A stretch of 64,000 bases of DNA from Blautia sp. MSJ-9 (lineage in GTDB: Bacteria > Bacillota > Clostridia > Lachnospirales > Lachnospiraceae). The stretch lies in NCBI RefSeq assembly GCF_018919065.1, contig NZ_JAHLQG010000043.1, forward strand, positions 62,001-126,000. The letters are read 5' to 3'. The notes beneath the pieces are model-generated. The model worked only from the letters and a program-made list of their open reading frames with translations, was not told the DNA's origin and ran no database searches. This document shows, in pieces, positions 1 to 9,294 of this stretch. Position 1 is the stretch's first letter, and every line of letters begins with the position of its first letter. The position numbers and the translations under genes were made by a program.

Positions 1-1296
1 GTAGAAAAGAATTCACAGGATCTGAAAGATATGACAGGAATCTGTTACAAAGACGGAGAGAAGATCATACATAATGGATGGCGCCAGATCATGGACTTAA
101 GCAGTATCCCATTCATTTACAAAGATCTGTCCGATTTTAAGAACAGGATCATTTATTATGAAAGCAGCAGAGGATGTCCGTTCTCCTGCAGTTATTGTCT
201 TTCTTCGATTGATAAGAAACTGCGTTTCAGAGATACAGAGATGGTAAAAAAAGAGCTGCAGTTTTTCATAGACAATAAGGTGCCGCAGGTGAAGTTTGTG
301 GACCGTACTTTTAACTGTAAACATGACCATGCAATGGCAATCTGGAAGTATATCAATGAACACGATAACGGCGTGACAAACTTCCATTTCGAAATTTCCG
401 CAGACCTCTTAAGAGAAGAGGAACTGCAGGAAATGTCTACCATGCGTCCGGGTCTGATCCAGCTTGAAATCGGAGTACAGTCCACAAATCCGGACACGAT
501 CAAGGCAATCCACAGAACCATGGATTTCGAGAAACTGAAAGGAATAGTAGATAGAATTCACAGCTTTGGCAACATCCATCAGCATCTGGACCTGATCGCA
601 GGACTTCCATATGAAGACTACGACAGCTTCCGACACTCCTTTAATGATGTCTATGCACTGAAACCGCAGCAGCTCCAGTTAGGATTTCTCAAAGTATTAA
701 AAGGTTCCCACATGATGGAAATGTGTCAGGAATACGGCATTGTATACAAAACACGGGAGCCTTATGAGGTGCTTTCCACGAAATGGCTGGATTATGACCA
801 CGTTCTGAAGCTGAAAACGGTGGAAAATATGGTGGAAGTGTATTATAATAGTGGACAATTCCAGAATACACTTGAATATCTGGAAGGCTTTTTCCCAGAT
901 GCCTTCTCAATTTATGAGAGACTTGGCAATTTTTATATGGAAAAAGGTTATGGTGATGTTTCTCATACAAGAATGCGAAGATATGAGATTCTGTTGGAAT
1001 TTCTGGAGGATGTGTCGGAGATTTCCATGGATCAGGTAAAAGACCAGATGGTGTATGATCTCTATCTGAGAGAGAATCTGAAAAGCCGTCCGGGCTTTGC
1101 CAGAGACCAGAAGCCTTTTGAGAGACAGATATGGGACTTCAGAAAACGGGAAAAAGTGGCAAAGAATGCACATGTGGAAGTATTTGCAGATGGAAAAGTG
1201 CTGTTGTTTGATTATGCAGACCGCGATCCGCTGACAAATAATGCCCGCGTGACAGATGTGACGAAAGATGTGTTTGAGAACCCGAACAGGGCTTAA
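1..1296 (+). CDS. B12-binding/radical SAM protein with DUF4080 C-terminus (5' partial)
   Basis: The frame is open from base 1, so the gene starts upstream and its N-terminal part (usually a B12-binding domain in this family) is outside the window. The visible part has the radical SAM cluster motif CPFSCSYC (CxxxCxxC) near window residue 60, preceded by the ESSRGC context typical of B12-radical SAM proteins. An elongated TIM-barrel region with LEIGVQS follows, then a C-terminal stretch resembling DUF4080. Members of this family bind [4Fe-4S] and SAM; their substrate is not established. A 34-codon membrane protein gene follows after 14 bases. Family assignment is good, function unknown. Confidence 0.85.
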   Translation, partial: VEKNSQDLKDMTGICYKDGEKIIHNGWRQIMDLSSIPFIYKDLSDFKNRIIYYESSRGCPFSCSYCLSSIDKKLRFRDTEMVKKELQFFIDNKVPQVKFVDRTFNCKHDHAMAIWKYINEHDNGVTNFHFEISADLLREEELQEMSTMRPGLIQLEIGVQSTNPDTIKAIHRTMDFEKLKGIVDRIHSFGNIHQHLDLIAGLPYEDYDSFRHSFNDVYALKPQQLQLGFLKVLKGSHMMEMCQEYGIVYKTREPYEVLSTKWLDYDHVLKLKTVENMVEVYYNSGQFQNTLEYLEGFFPDAFSIYERLGNFYMEKGYGDVSHTRMRRYEILLEFLEDVSEISMDQVKDQMVYDLYLRENLKSRPGFARDQKPFERQIWDFRKREKVAKNAHVEVFADGKVLLFDYADRDPLTNNARVTDVTKDVFENPNRA

Positions 1297-1310
1297 AGAG
1301 GTGAAGAAAA

Positions 1311-1415
1311 ATGGGAATGTTTAATCCGAAGAACCGTAAAGTGATCACTGCGATCATTGCGATCATCCTGGTACTGGCAATGGTAGTGCCGACCGTTCTG
1401 TCTCTGCTTGTATAA
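1311..1415 (+). CDS. 34-residue single-pass membrane protein
   Basis: ATG at 1311 lies 6 bases after AGAGGTGAAG, a good ribosome site, and the frame runs 34 codons to TAA. The protein starts MGMFNPKNRK (basic) and continues as one uninterrupted hydrophobic helix rich in Ile, Val, Leu and Ala up to the C-terminus. This positive-inside head plus one helix is the form of small membrane proteins. It sits between the radical SAM gene and the AIR-synthase-like gene with short gaps, so it is probably cotranscribed. No family recognised; function unknown. Confidence 0.6.
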   Translation: MGMFNPKNRKVITAIIAIILVLAMVVPTVLSLLV

Positions 1416-1436
1416 TTAATATTCAGGAGAAAACAA

Positions 1437-2027
1437 ATGAGACTTGGACAGGCAGCAATGGAGGCTCTGAGGGCAGAAATAACCGGATGTCTGAAACCGG
1501 GAGATGAACTGGTAGTGGCATGTCCGGTGGCTCTGAAAGGAACCTCTGTAATAGCAAAAAATAAAAAGGACAAACTGGCAGAGAGATTCTCTGCCGGTTT
1601 TATTCAGAATTGTATTTCACTCTGGAGCGATTATGGGGCTGGCAGCATTATCTGGAAAACTGCGCAGGAAGCAGGTGCCAGCGCATTATATGCGATGGGT
1701 GAAGGTGGTTTCCTGAGTGCACTCTGGAAGATGGCAGAAGCTTCGGAGGTAGGGCTGGAAGCAGACTTCCGTAAAGTTCCGATCCGCCAGGAAACGATAG
1801 AAGTGTGCGAGATTTTTGATCTGAATCCATATAAACTTCAGGCAGATGGTGCAGTACTGATCGGAATCCGCGGAGGCGAGGCCCTTGTGCAGAGACTTCG
1901 CAATGAGGGATTCATGGCAGAGATCATTGGACAGACAAACAGCGGCAATGACCGTTTATTGTACAGCGGCGGCAGTGCCCGATATCTGGAGCGTCCGGCA
2001 GAGGATGAATTATATCGTATAATATAA
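1437..2027 (+). CDS. AIR synthase-related / HypE-like C-terminal-half protein
   Basis: The 196-residue protein resembles the C-terminal half of the AIR synthase/HypE superfamily: ALYAMGEGGFLSALWKMAEAS corresponds to the segment after the ATP-binding half, and the end (SGNDRLLYSGGSARYLERP) resembles the closing strand region of HypE-like proteins. The usual N-terminal AIRS domain with its glycine-rich nucleotide loop is absent, so ATP-dependent catalysis is doubtful. AGGAG at 1424-1428 supports ATG 1437. A complete hypE lies 30 kb downstream, so this is not the hydrogenase HypE. Function unknown. Confidence 0.6.
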   Translation: MRLGQAAMEALRAEITGCLKPGDELVVACPVALKGTSVIAKNKKDKLAERFSAGFIQNCISLWSDYGAGSIIWKTAQEAGASALYAMGEGGFLSALWKMAEASEVGLEADFRKVPIRQETIEVCEIFDLNPYKLQADGAVLIGIRGGEALVQRLRNEGFMAEIIGQTNSGNDRLLYSGGSARYLERPAEDELYRII

Positions 2028-2137
2028 TAGATATGGAAACTCGTTGAATAATAGTGGAAGTTTAATAAGCAAACTACCTTGTTTAGACGGGAAATTGGAT
2101 TGAAAGAAAGATAAATTTAATACGAGGAATAACAAAA

Positions 2138-2638
2138 ATGGCAAAGTTAAATATTGTACTTCATGAGCCTGAGATTCCTGCAAACACAGGAAATATCGGC
2201 CGCACCTGCGTAGCAACAGGAACCAGACTCCATCTGATCGAACCTCTGGGTTTTTCCCTGAGTGAGAAAGCCTTAAAGAGAGCCGGAATGGACTACTGGA
2301 AAGATCTGGATGTGACTACGTATCTGGACTTCGAAGACTTCCTGGAGAAGAATCCGGGAGCAAAGATTTACTATGCAACAACAAAAGCACCGCAGACCTA
2401 CACAGATGTTCATTACGAAGAAGACTGCTACATTATGTTCGGAAAAGAAAGTGCCGGAATCCCGGAGGATATTCTGGTAAACAATCAGGAAAACTGCGTA
2501 AGAATTCCGATGATCGGAGATATCCGTTCTCTGAACCTTAGCAATTCCGTGGCTATCGTTCTCTACGAAGCACTGCGCCAGAATAATTTTGACCATATGA
2601 ACCTGGAAGGACACCTGAGAAACTACGAGTGGAAATAA
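2138..2638 (+). CDS. trmL: tRNA (cytidine(34)-2'-O)-methyltransferase, TrmL-type
   Basis: This 166-residue SPOUT (SpoU) methyltransferase has the length and motifs of TrmL/YibK. The N-terminus LNIVLHEPEIPANTGNIGRT is motif 1, MFGKESAGIPED is motif 2, and VRIPMIGDIRSLNLSNSVAI forms the knotted SAM-binding motif 3. The family methylates the ribose of the wobble base in tRNA-Leu isoacceptors as a homodimer. ATG 2138 has AGGA 11-14 bases upstream. It is preceded by 110 bases without a clear terminator. Confidence 0.92.
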   Translation: MAKLNIVLHEPEIPANTGNIGRTCVATGTRLHLIEPLGFSLSEKALKRAGMDYWKDLDVTTYLDFEDFLEKNPGAKIYYATTKAPQTYTDVHYEEDCYIMFGKESAGIPEDILVNNQENCVRIPMIGDIRSLNLSNSVAIVLYEALRQNNFDHMNLEGHLRNYEWK

Positions 2639-2741
2639 CTGCGATTAAAGTATGTGGAGCATTCTATTATCCAATCCACAGATAACGGGGGAGATAGTTA
2701 TTGGTGGAGCAATATAATAGAAACAGACAGGAGAAATCAAT

Positions 2742-3311
2742 ATGCCAAATGCGACAAAAGCAGCACTGGAAGAATCCCTGAAGCGGCTTCTTCTGAAGAA
2801 ACCGCTGGATAAGATCACCATCACAGATATTACTACAGACTGCGGAATCAGCCGTATGGCTTTTTATTACCATTTCAAGGATATCTATGATCTGGTAGAA
2901 TGGTCGTGCGTAGAAGACGGGACAAGAGCTCTCCAGGGCAAAAAGACTTCCGAGTCCTGGACAGAAGGGCTGACTCATGTATTTGAGGCAGTTCTGGAAA
3001 ACAAACCATTTATCATGAATGTTTACAGAAATGTAGACAGGGAACGAATGGAGAATTATCTTTTCAAACTTACCTATGATCTGATCGCAGGTGTGGTGGA
3101 AGAGAAGAGTAAGGGGCTGGATCTCACAGAAGAAGATAAGAAATTCATTGCAAACTTCTATAAATATGGATTTGTGGGGATTATGTTTGAGTGGATCCAG
3201 GCAGGAATGAAAGAGGACATTGAGGAGCTGGTAAACAAGATGAGCCTGACTCTTCATAATACTGTGACTACCTCTATTCAGAATTTCCAGCAGGATATTG
3301 AAAAATCATAA
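2742..3311 (+). CDS. TetR/AcrR family transcriptional regulator
   Basis: The 189-residue protein has an N-terminal TetR helix-turn-helix: KPLDKITITDITTDCGISRMAFYYHFKDIYDLV at about residues 19-51, with the conserved YYHF in the recognition helix. The C-terminal part is an all-helical ligand or dimer domain resembling the TetR_C_7/DhaS-like type. CAGGAG is 9 bases before ATG. The leader at 2663-2712 has partly self-complementary segments that could be its operator. A strong terminator follows. The regulated target is unknown; the flanking genes are TrmL and the oleate hydratase homologue. Confidence 0.85.
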   Translation: MPNATKAALEESLKRLLLKKPLDKITITDITTDCGISRMAFYYHFKDIYDLVEWSCVEDGTRALQGKKTSESWTEGLTHVFEAVLENKPFIMNVYRNVDRERMENYLFKLTYDLIAGVVEEKSKGLDLTEEDKKFIANFYKYGFVGIMFEWIQAGMKEDIEELVNKMSLTLHNTVTTSIQNFQQDIEKS

Positions 3312-3317
3312 AAATTC

Positions 3318-3370
3318 TTTACAAAAACCGCAGGGTGATAAAAAACTTATCATTCTGCGGTTTTTGTAAA
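3318..3370 (+). terminator. Intrinsic terminator after tetR gene
   Basis: A 15-bp arm (tttacaaaaaccgca) and its reverse complement enclose an A/T-rich loop. The 3' arm ends in a T-rich stretch. The hairpin begins 6 bases after the TetR stop codon. Confidence 0.8.
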
Positions 3371-3631
3371 TTGTGGGAAGTTAATTTAACTGTTAATATA
3401 CACCCATAGCAACAAACAAATAAAAATTCAGATGGATGAGATGCCAGACAGATGGGAAATATGTAAATAAGAAAGTCATGAGAATGATTGCTGAAACAAA
3501 AAGAAAATTTTTGACAGATGCAAAAGAGGTTCCTTAAAATGGGTAAAGATGACAGAACGAAAAAGGCATGTATGATCACAAATCTGAAGAACTTCCGAAG
3601 GACAAGAATTCGAGAAAGGTGGATGTGTATT

Positions 3632-5608
3632 ATGAGTAAAAATAAAGGTTTAGGACTTGTATCCGCATTAGCAGTTGGAGCCGGCGTAGCAGCAGTGGCA
3701 GCAGGAAAGAAATACAAAACAGCAGAAACAAAGAAAAAAGAAGAATATGATGCACTTCACAACACAAGTGAATACCGCAATACAGAGCGTGGAAAATATG
3801 AGAAAAACAGCAAAGGAATTTATTATTCCAATGGTAACTATGAAGCATTTGCCCGCCCGAGAAAACCGGAAGGCGTAGATGACAAACATGCGTATATCGT
3901 AGGAAGCGGACTTGCATCTCTTGCAGCAGCTTGTTTCCTGGTACGTGACGGACAGATGCCTGGAAAGAACATTCACATTCTGGAAGCAATGGACATTGCA
4001 GGCGGCGCATGCGATGGTATCTTCGATCCGAGCAGAGGATATGTAATGCGCGGCGGACGTGAGATGGAAAACCATTTCGAATGCTTATGGGATCTTTTCA
4101 GAAGTATTCCATCCATTGAAACACCGGGCGTATCCGTGCTTGACGAATACTACTGGCTGAACAAAGAAGACCCGAACTATTCTCTCTGCCGTGCAACCAA
4201 AGAGAGAGGCAAGGATGCACATACAGACGGCAAATTCAATCTGAGCCAGAAAGGCTGCATGGAGATCATGAAACTGTTCATGACAAAAGATGAAGACCTT
4301 TATGACAAGACAATCGAAGATGTATTCGATGACGAAGTATTTAATTCCACATTCTGGTTATACTGGAGAACCATGTTTGCATTCGAGAACTGGCACAGTG
4401 CACTGGAGATGAAACTGTACTTCCAGAGATTTATCCATCATATTTCCGGACTTCCGGATTTCAGTGCTCTGAAATTTACAAAATACAATCAGTATGAATC
4501 TCTGATCCTGCCAATGCAGAAATATCTGGAGGCAGCAGGCGTTGAATTCCAGTTCAACACAGAAGTTACAAATGTGCTCTTTGAGTTTGAAGGAAATAAG
4601 AAGATCGCCAAAGCAATCGAGTGCAAGGTAAATGGCGTAGAAAAAGGTATTGTTCTTACTGAAAATGACCTTGTATTTGTAACAAACGGAAGCTGTACAG
4701 AGGGAACGATCTACGGTGACCAGAATCATGCACCGAACGGAGATGCTGAAGTTCGTACAAGCGGATGCTGGAGCCTCTGGAAAAATATCGCAAAACAGGA
4801 TCCGTCTTTTGGACATCCTGAGAAATTCTGCTCCGATATTGCAAAGACAAACTGGGAGTCAGCAACAGTTACAACTCTGGATGACAAGATCATTCCTTAT
4901 ATTACAGATATCTGCAAACGTGACCCAAGAACAGGTAAGGTTGTTACCGGCGGTATCGTAAGCTGCCAGGATTCCAGCTGGCTGATGAGCTGGACGATCA
5001 ACAGACAGGGACAGTTCAAGGATCAGGATAAAGATAAGGTTTGCGTATGGGTATATGGTCTGTTTACAGATGTACCTGGAGATTATATCAAGAAACCTAT
5101 GAAAGATTGTACAGGTAAGGAGATCACAGAAGAGTGGCTGTATCATCTGGGCGTTCCGGTTGAGGATATCGAGGATCTGGCAGAGAACAGTGCAGTTTGT
5201 GTACCGACTATGATGCCTTATATCACAGCATTCTTCATGCCGAGAACAAAAGGTGACAGACCTGACGTTATTCCGGATGGATGTGTAAACTTCGCATTCT
5301 TAGGACAGTTTGCTGAGACTCCTAGAGATACTGTATTTACTACTGAATATTCTGTCAGAACTGCTATGGAGGCTGTTTATGGACTCCTCGGTGTGGACAG
5401 AGGTGTGCCGGAAGTTTGGGGCAGTGTCTATGATATCAGAGAATTACTGGACAGCAGCGTGAAGCTGATGGATGGAAAATCTCCACTGGAAATCGAACTT
5501 CCTGGACCGCTGGATGTACTGAAGAAACCACTTCTGAAGGTTGTTAAGGGTACAGTGGTTGAGAAAGTGCTCAGAGATCATGATGTGATCAAGGATTATA
5601 TGATGTAA
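3632..5608 (+). CDS. Oleate hydratase / myosin-cross-reactive-antigen family flavoprotein
   Basis: The start is placed at ATG 3632 because AAAGGTGG (3615-3622) is well spaced for it; the frame is open further upstream to 3518. The 658-residue product has an FAD-binding Rossmann motif, AYIVGSGLASLAAACFL, near residue 90. It also has the RGGREMENHFECLWDLF segment holding the catalytic Glu of oleate hydratases, and WHSALEMKLYFQRFIHHI. Known members hydrate the cis-9 double bond of oleate/linoleate, an unsaturated-fatty-acid detoxification step. The first 30 residues include a hydrophobic Ala/Val/Gly helix followed by KKYK, unlike most soluble members, suggesting membrane attachment. The exact substrate is inferred. 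Confidence 0.85.
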   Translation: MSKNKGLGLVSALAVGAGVAAVAAGKKYKTAETKKKEEYDALHNTSEYRNTERGKYEKNSKGIYYSNGNYEAFARPRKPEGVDDKHAYIVGSGLASLAAACFLVRDGQMPGKNIHILEAMDIAGGACDGIFDPSRGYVMRGGREMENHFECLWDLFRSIPSIETPGVSVLDEYYWLNKEDPNYSLCRATKERGKDAHTDGKFNLSQKGCMEIMKLFMTKDEDLYDKTIEDVFDDEVFNSTFWLYWRTMFAFENWHSALEMKLYFQRFIHHISGLPDFSALKFTKYNQYESLILPMQKYLEAAGVEFQFNTEVTNVLFEFEGNKKIAKAIECKVNGVEKGIVLTENDLVFVTNGSCTEGTIYGDQNHAPNGDAEVRTSGCWSLWKNIAKQDPSFGHPEKFCSDIAKTNWESATVTTLDDKIIPYITDICKRDPRTGKVVTGGIVSCQDSSWLMSWTINRQGQFKDQDKDKVCVWVYGLFTDVPGDYIKKPMKDCTGKEITEEWLYHLGVPVEDIEDLAENSAVCVPTMMPYITAFFMPRTKGDRPDVIPDGCVNFAFLGQFAETPRDTVFTTEYSVRTAMEAVYGLLGVDRGVPEVWGSVYDIRELLDSSVKLMDGKSPLEIELPGPLDVLKKPLLKVVKGTVVEKVLRDHDVIKDYMM

Positions 5609-5629
5609 ATATAAAAGATATGATTTATA

Positions 5630-5668
5630 CAGAAAAGCTGCAGGGGATTGCTCTGCAGCTTTTTTCTG
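5630..5668 (+). terminator. Intrinsic terminator after oleate hydratase gene
   Basis: The sequence cagaaaagctgcag, a short loop and ctgcagcttttttctg form a stable GC-containing hairpin ending in six T. It lies 22 bases after the stop codon. Confidence 0.85.
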
Positions 5669-5831
5669 TGAGGATTTATTAAAAATAATTTATTGAAAAT
5701 AAGAAAAATCGGGTTGCATATTGGGAATACAGATGATAATATATAATGAAATATAAAGAAAAATATAATTTTAAACCTAAAAAGTCTGAAAAATTAAAAA
5801 GCTTTTCAAGATTAGAAGGGAGGGCGTTTTT

Positions 5832-7556
5832 ATGGAACTTGAGGTATATCGCAGATATTCGCAGATGGCGAGAGGTCTTGAGAAAGCGGAGCTGGTGTTT
5901 AAGAATGGTCGTGTGTTCAGCTCTGGTACAGGGGAGTTTATTGATGGCGATGTGGCTGTTGCGGATGGAATTGTGATTGGCGTTGGTACATATGAAGGGG
6001 TGACGGAGATTGATCTGGATGGAAAAGTGATCTGTCCGGGATTTATTGACAGTCATCTGCATCTGGAATCTACTCTGGTGACACCGGGAGAGCTGGTCCG
6101 GCAGGCGGCGCAGTGCGGAACAACAACGTTTATTGTAGATCCGCATGAGTCTGCGAATGTATCTGGTACAGATGGTATTGATTACATTCTGGATCAGACA
6201 GAGGACGCTCCGGCGAATGTATATGTGATGATGCCATCCTGTGTTCCGGCTACGCATGTGGATGATAATGGATGTCTTCTTACAGCAGGCAGAATGAAAG
6301 CTTATTTGGATCACCCGAGGATTCTGGGACTTGGAGAAGTGATGGATGCACCGTCTGTTATCAACGGAAGTATTGCCATGCATGAGAAGCTTCATCTGTT
6401 TCAGGACAGAGTGAAAGATGGTCATGCACCGTTTCTTTCGCCTGGTGATCTGGCAGCATATGTACTGGGTGGAATTGACACAGATCATGAATGTGTGGAT
6501 TATGAGTATGCAATGTCTGAGGCAAGGAATGGAATGTATGTGCTGATCCGCGAGGGAAGTGCGGCGAGAAATCTGGATGCAATCGTGAAAGGAATTGTGG
6601 AGCATCATACAGATACTTCCAGTTTCTGTTTCTGCACAGATGACAAGCATATTGAGGAAATCCGTAAAGAGGGGCATATTAATTATAATGTGAAGCGTAC
6701 AGTACAGCTTGGACTTCCAGTTGAGAAAGCGCTGCAGATGGCTACAATTCAACCTGCAAGATGCTATGGTCTGCATCAACTTGGAATGATCGCACCTGGC
6801 AGACAGGCAGATTTTGTAATTCTGGATAATGTGACAGATCTGAATGTTATAGATGTATATCACTGCGGAAAGAAAATCATCAGGGATGAGAAAGTAGAAG
6901 TGAAGCCGTGTCCTCCGCATCTGAAAAATACAGTTCATGTATCAGGTTTCAGTGAGGAACGCCTGAAACTGAAACATCCGGGAACAAAGGCGAGAGTGAT
7001 CCAGATGCTTGAGAAGCAGATTGTAACGAAGGATGTGCTGGAAGAGGTTCCGTGGATGGAAGCAGATGGTGAGAAATATTTCGCTCCTGACGGCGAATTC
7101 CAGAAGATTGCTGTAATTGAGCGCCATAAGAACACAGGAAAAATGGGAGTCGGTATTGTGAAAGGATATGGAATCCGCGGCGGTGCGATTGCTTCCAGTG
7201 TTTCTCATGATTCCCACAATATTATCGTAGTGGGAGATAATGACCATGATATGGCACTTGCTGTAAAAGAAATGATGCGTACACAGGGCGGATATACACT
7301 GGTATGCAACGGAGAGATTTATGGAACATTGCCGCTTCCGGTAATGGGATTGATGAGTGATGCCGGTTATGAGCATGTAAACGAGGCACTTGCAAGGATG
7401 ATCCCGAAAGCCCATGAGATGGGCGTTAAAGATGGTTTTGATCCGTTTATTACGTTATCCTTTATGGCACTGCCGGTAATTCCGGAGATCAGAATTACAC
7501 CGCGTGGAATTTATCTGGTAAATGAGGACAGAATGCTGAGGACGCCATTTAGCTAA
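5832..7556 (+). CDS. ade: Adenine deaminase
   Basis: The 574-residue protein matches bacterial Ade (AdeC-type), an amidohydrolase that converts adenine to hypoxanthine and ammonia in purine salvage. It has the metal-binding GFIDSHLHLEST motif near residue 70, DPHESANVSGTDGI, the SFCFCTDDKH segment, and the C-terminal Ade domain with RGGAIASSVSHDSHNIIVVG. ATG 5832 is preceded by AGAAGGGAGGG. No purine riboswitch core could be seen in the 160-base AT-rich leader. The next genes are convergent on minus. Confidence 0.93.
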   Translation: MELEVYRRYSQMARGLEKAELVFKNGRVFSSGTGEFIDGDVAVADGIVIGVGTYEGVTEIDLDGKVICPGFIDSHLHLESTLVTPGELVRQAAQCGTTTFIVDPHESANVSGTDGIDYILDQTEDAPANVYVMMPSCVPATHVDDNGCLLTAGRMKAYLDHPRILGLGEVMDAPSVINGSIAMHEKLHLFQDRVKDGHAPFLSPGDLAAYVLGGIDTDHECVDYEYAMSEARNGMYVLIREGSAARNLDAIVKGIVEHHTDTSSFCFCTDDKHIEEIRKEGHINYNVKRTVQLGLPVEKALQMATIQPARCYGLHQLGMIAPGRQADFVILDNVTDLNVIDVYHCGKKIIRDEKVEVKPCPPHLKNTVHVSGFSEERLKLKHPGTKARVIQMLEKQIVTKDVLEEVPWMEADGEKYFAPDGEFQKIAVIERHKNTGKMGVGIVKGYGIRGGAIASSVSHDSHNIIVVGDNDHDMALAVKEMMRTQGGYTLVCNGEIYGTLPLPVMGLMSDAGYEHVNEALARMIPKAHEMGVKDGFDPFITLSFMALPVIPEIRITPRGIYLVNEDRMLRTPFS

Positions 7557-7581
7557 ATTTGATAGATGTTTTTTAACTATA

Positions 7582-7733
7582 GTAATCTTCTGAAATAATG
7601 CATCTTAATCCAGTTCAACAGAGAGTGAAATCCTGCGTCAGATATCTTTGCCGTGCGCCAAACACGCCTGCGATATTTTCCTTGTTTTCACACTTTGTTG
7701 AACTGTCTTAAATGTATTATTTACGAGGATTAC
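7582..7733. repeat. 152-bp long imperfect palindrome (intergenic)
   Basis: The left arm 7582-7630 and right arm about 7685-7733 are inverted copies with roughly 80 percent identity, including agttcaaca/tgttgaact and ataat/attat blocks. They flank a 54-base GC-richer core containing two cctgcg motifs. It has no reading frame and lies between the converging ends of ade and the sensor kinase gene. The form is that of a non-coding hairpin repeat or MITE-like relic, but no flanking target duplication is obvious. Only one copy is in this window. Confidence 0.6.
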
Positions 7734-7770
7734 AATAATTCAAGTAAGTAGAGCAGTGGATAATTCATAT

Positions 7771-7822
7771 AAAAATACCGTAATAAAAGTAGATAATAAA
7801 TTACTTTTGTTACGGTATTTTT
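7771..7822. terminator. Bidirectional terminator between ade and sensor kinase
   Basis: A 21-base arm beginning aaaaataccgtaa pairs with ttacggtattttt; the arms have A-tracts on one side and T-tracts on the other. It can end transcription from both converging genes. Confidence 0.8.
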
Positions 7823-7881
7823 GTTGTAAATATTATGTACGATTCAGGGTGATGGGTTCCATTCAAGTTGAAAAATGAATT

Positions 7882-9294
7882 TTATTTTGTCTTTTCAAGA
7901 GTAAAGATAAATTCAGTTCCTACGCCCTCTGTACTGATCACATCAATATTCTGGTTATGTGCATTAATGATCTCCTTAACAATAGAGAGCCCAAGTCCGG
8001 TGCCCTTGCGGTCTTTTCCGCGGGAGGCGTCAATCTTGTAGAAGCGGTCCCAGATTTTGTTAAGGCTTTCTTTCGGGATGCCGGTTCCGTGGTCTTTGAC
8101 AGAGACGAAAACTTTTCCACTCTTTACGGTAGTCTCTATCTGGATAGAGGAATTATCATTGCTGAATTTAATGGCATTGTCCAGAAGATTATAAAGAACC
8201 TGCTGGATCTGTTCCATATCCGCTTTGACATAGAGCTCATGACCAGAAAGCAGCAGCTCCAGACGAATCTGGCGGTTGGTACAGATTCCCTCAAATACAG
8301 CTGCTGTATTTTTGATCGTATCGTTGATGTCGAAGCGGTGGATGTGCATCATTCGTTTCTTCATATCCAGTTCGTTCAGAGTCAGAAGACTGCGGGTCAG
8401 TTTTTCCAGACGTTCCGATTCGAATGCGATGATCTTCAGGTAACGGTCCTGCATTTCATAGGGAATCGTGCCGTCCAGAATGGCATTGACATATCCCTTG
8501 ATGGAAGTAAGCGGAGAGCGGAAGTCGTGAGAGACATTGGCGATAAATTTTCGCTGGTATTCTCCGTTTTTATTCAGCTCGTCTGACATATAATTCAGGG
8601 TGTTTGCCAGATAACCCATTTCATCATCAGAAGTAACTTCGATCCTGTATTCCAGATTTCCACCAGCGTATTCACTGGCACCTTTCATGATCTTAGTCAG
8701 CGGTTTACGTATATAGTGGCTGTAGACCCACAGAAGCAGGCTGGTGGCAGCATAGCAGATGAGAAAGATCACCTGCATGATAAACAGGATACTGCTGCGG
8801 CTCTGGTAGAGGTTTGTCATAGCATAATGGATCGCTACATAGCCTTTGGTCGTCATATCAGAGGTGATCGGAGCAATGACACTGAGCTGATCCGTGTCAA
8901 AATAGCCATAGAAGTTTCCAACCTGATAATAATTGCTGCCCCATTTGGCAGCGTCAAATTCCTCCAGTGGAATCGGATCATCGATGTCGATATCTTTTCG
9001 CGTGCTGACAATAATCTCGCCATTGCTGTTAATGATCCACAACACAGCATCCTGAAAATCTGCGATTGCAGATAAGTGTTCCTGCAGGGTGTCTACTGTA
9101 GTGGAAGAAATATTGCTTTTAACTGCATCATTGGAAGCAATATTATGTGCCTCCGTATAAAGAGCGGTGCTTAAGGAATGCTCAAAATGCTTTTCCACCA
9201 TATAGGAGCCGCCCAGTGTTACAGTAAAGAATCCAAAAACCCCGATGAAAATATAGAACATCAGAAATTTTGTGGAAAGATGATGCTGTTTCAT
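7882..9294 (-). CDS. Two-component sensor histidine kinase
   Basis: The 470-residue membrane kinase has an N-terminal transmembrane helix (residues about 10-30), an extracytoplasmic sensor of about 130 residues, and a second helix near 165-190. A HAMP linker follows, then HisKA with FIANVSHDFRSPLTSIKGY (phospho-His) and HATPase_c with DNAIKFS, DHGTGIP and GTGLGLSI. Its start overlaps the end of the upstream response regulator gene by 4 bases, so the two are translationally coupled. The signal is unknown. Confidence 0.92.
   Translation of the reverse strand: MKQHHLSTKFLMFYIFIGVFGFFTVTLGGSYMVEKHFEHSLSTALYTEAHNIASNDAVKSNISSTTVDTLQEHLSAIADFQDAVLWIINSNGEIIVSTRKDIDIDDPIPLEEFDAAKWGSNYYQVGNFYGYFDTDQLSVIAPITSDMTTKGYVAIHYAMTNLYQSRSSILFIMQVIFLICYAATSLLLWVYSHYIRKPLTKIMKGASEYAGGNLEYRIEVTSDDEMGYLANTLNYMSDELNKNGEYQRKFIANVSHDFRSPLTSIKGYVNAILDGTIPYEMQDRYLKIIAFESERLEKLTRSLLTLNELDMKKRMMHIHRFDINDTIKNTAAVFEGICTNRQIRLELLLSGHELYVKADMEQIQQVLYNLLDNAIKFSNDNSSIQIETTVKSGKVFVSVKDHGTGIPKESLNKIWDRFYKIDASRGKDRKGTGLGLSIVKEIINAHNQNIDVISTEGVGTEFIFTLEKTK

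Noticed and set aside
5670-5831. Purine riboswitch before ade
   Set aside because: No conserved three-way-junction core or paired loop bases could be found in the AT-rich leader.
5679-6938. 419-codon minus-strand open frame opposite ade
   Set aside because: It is antisense to a well-supported adenine deaminase, has Cys/His/Ile-rich composition typical of a shadow frame, and shows no domain motif.
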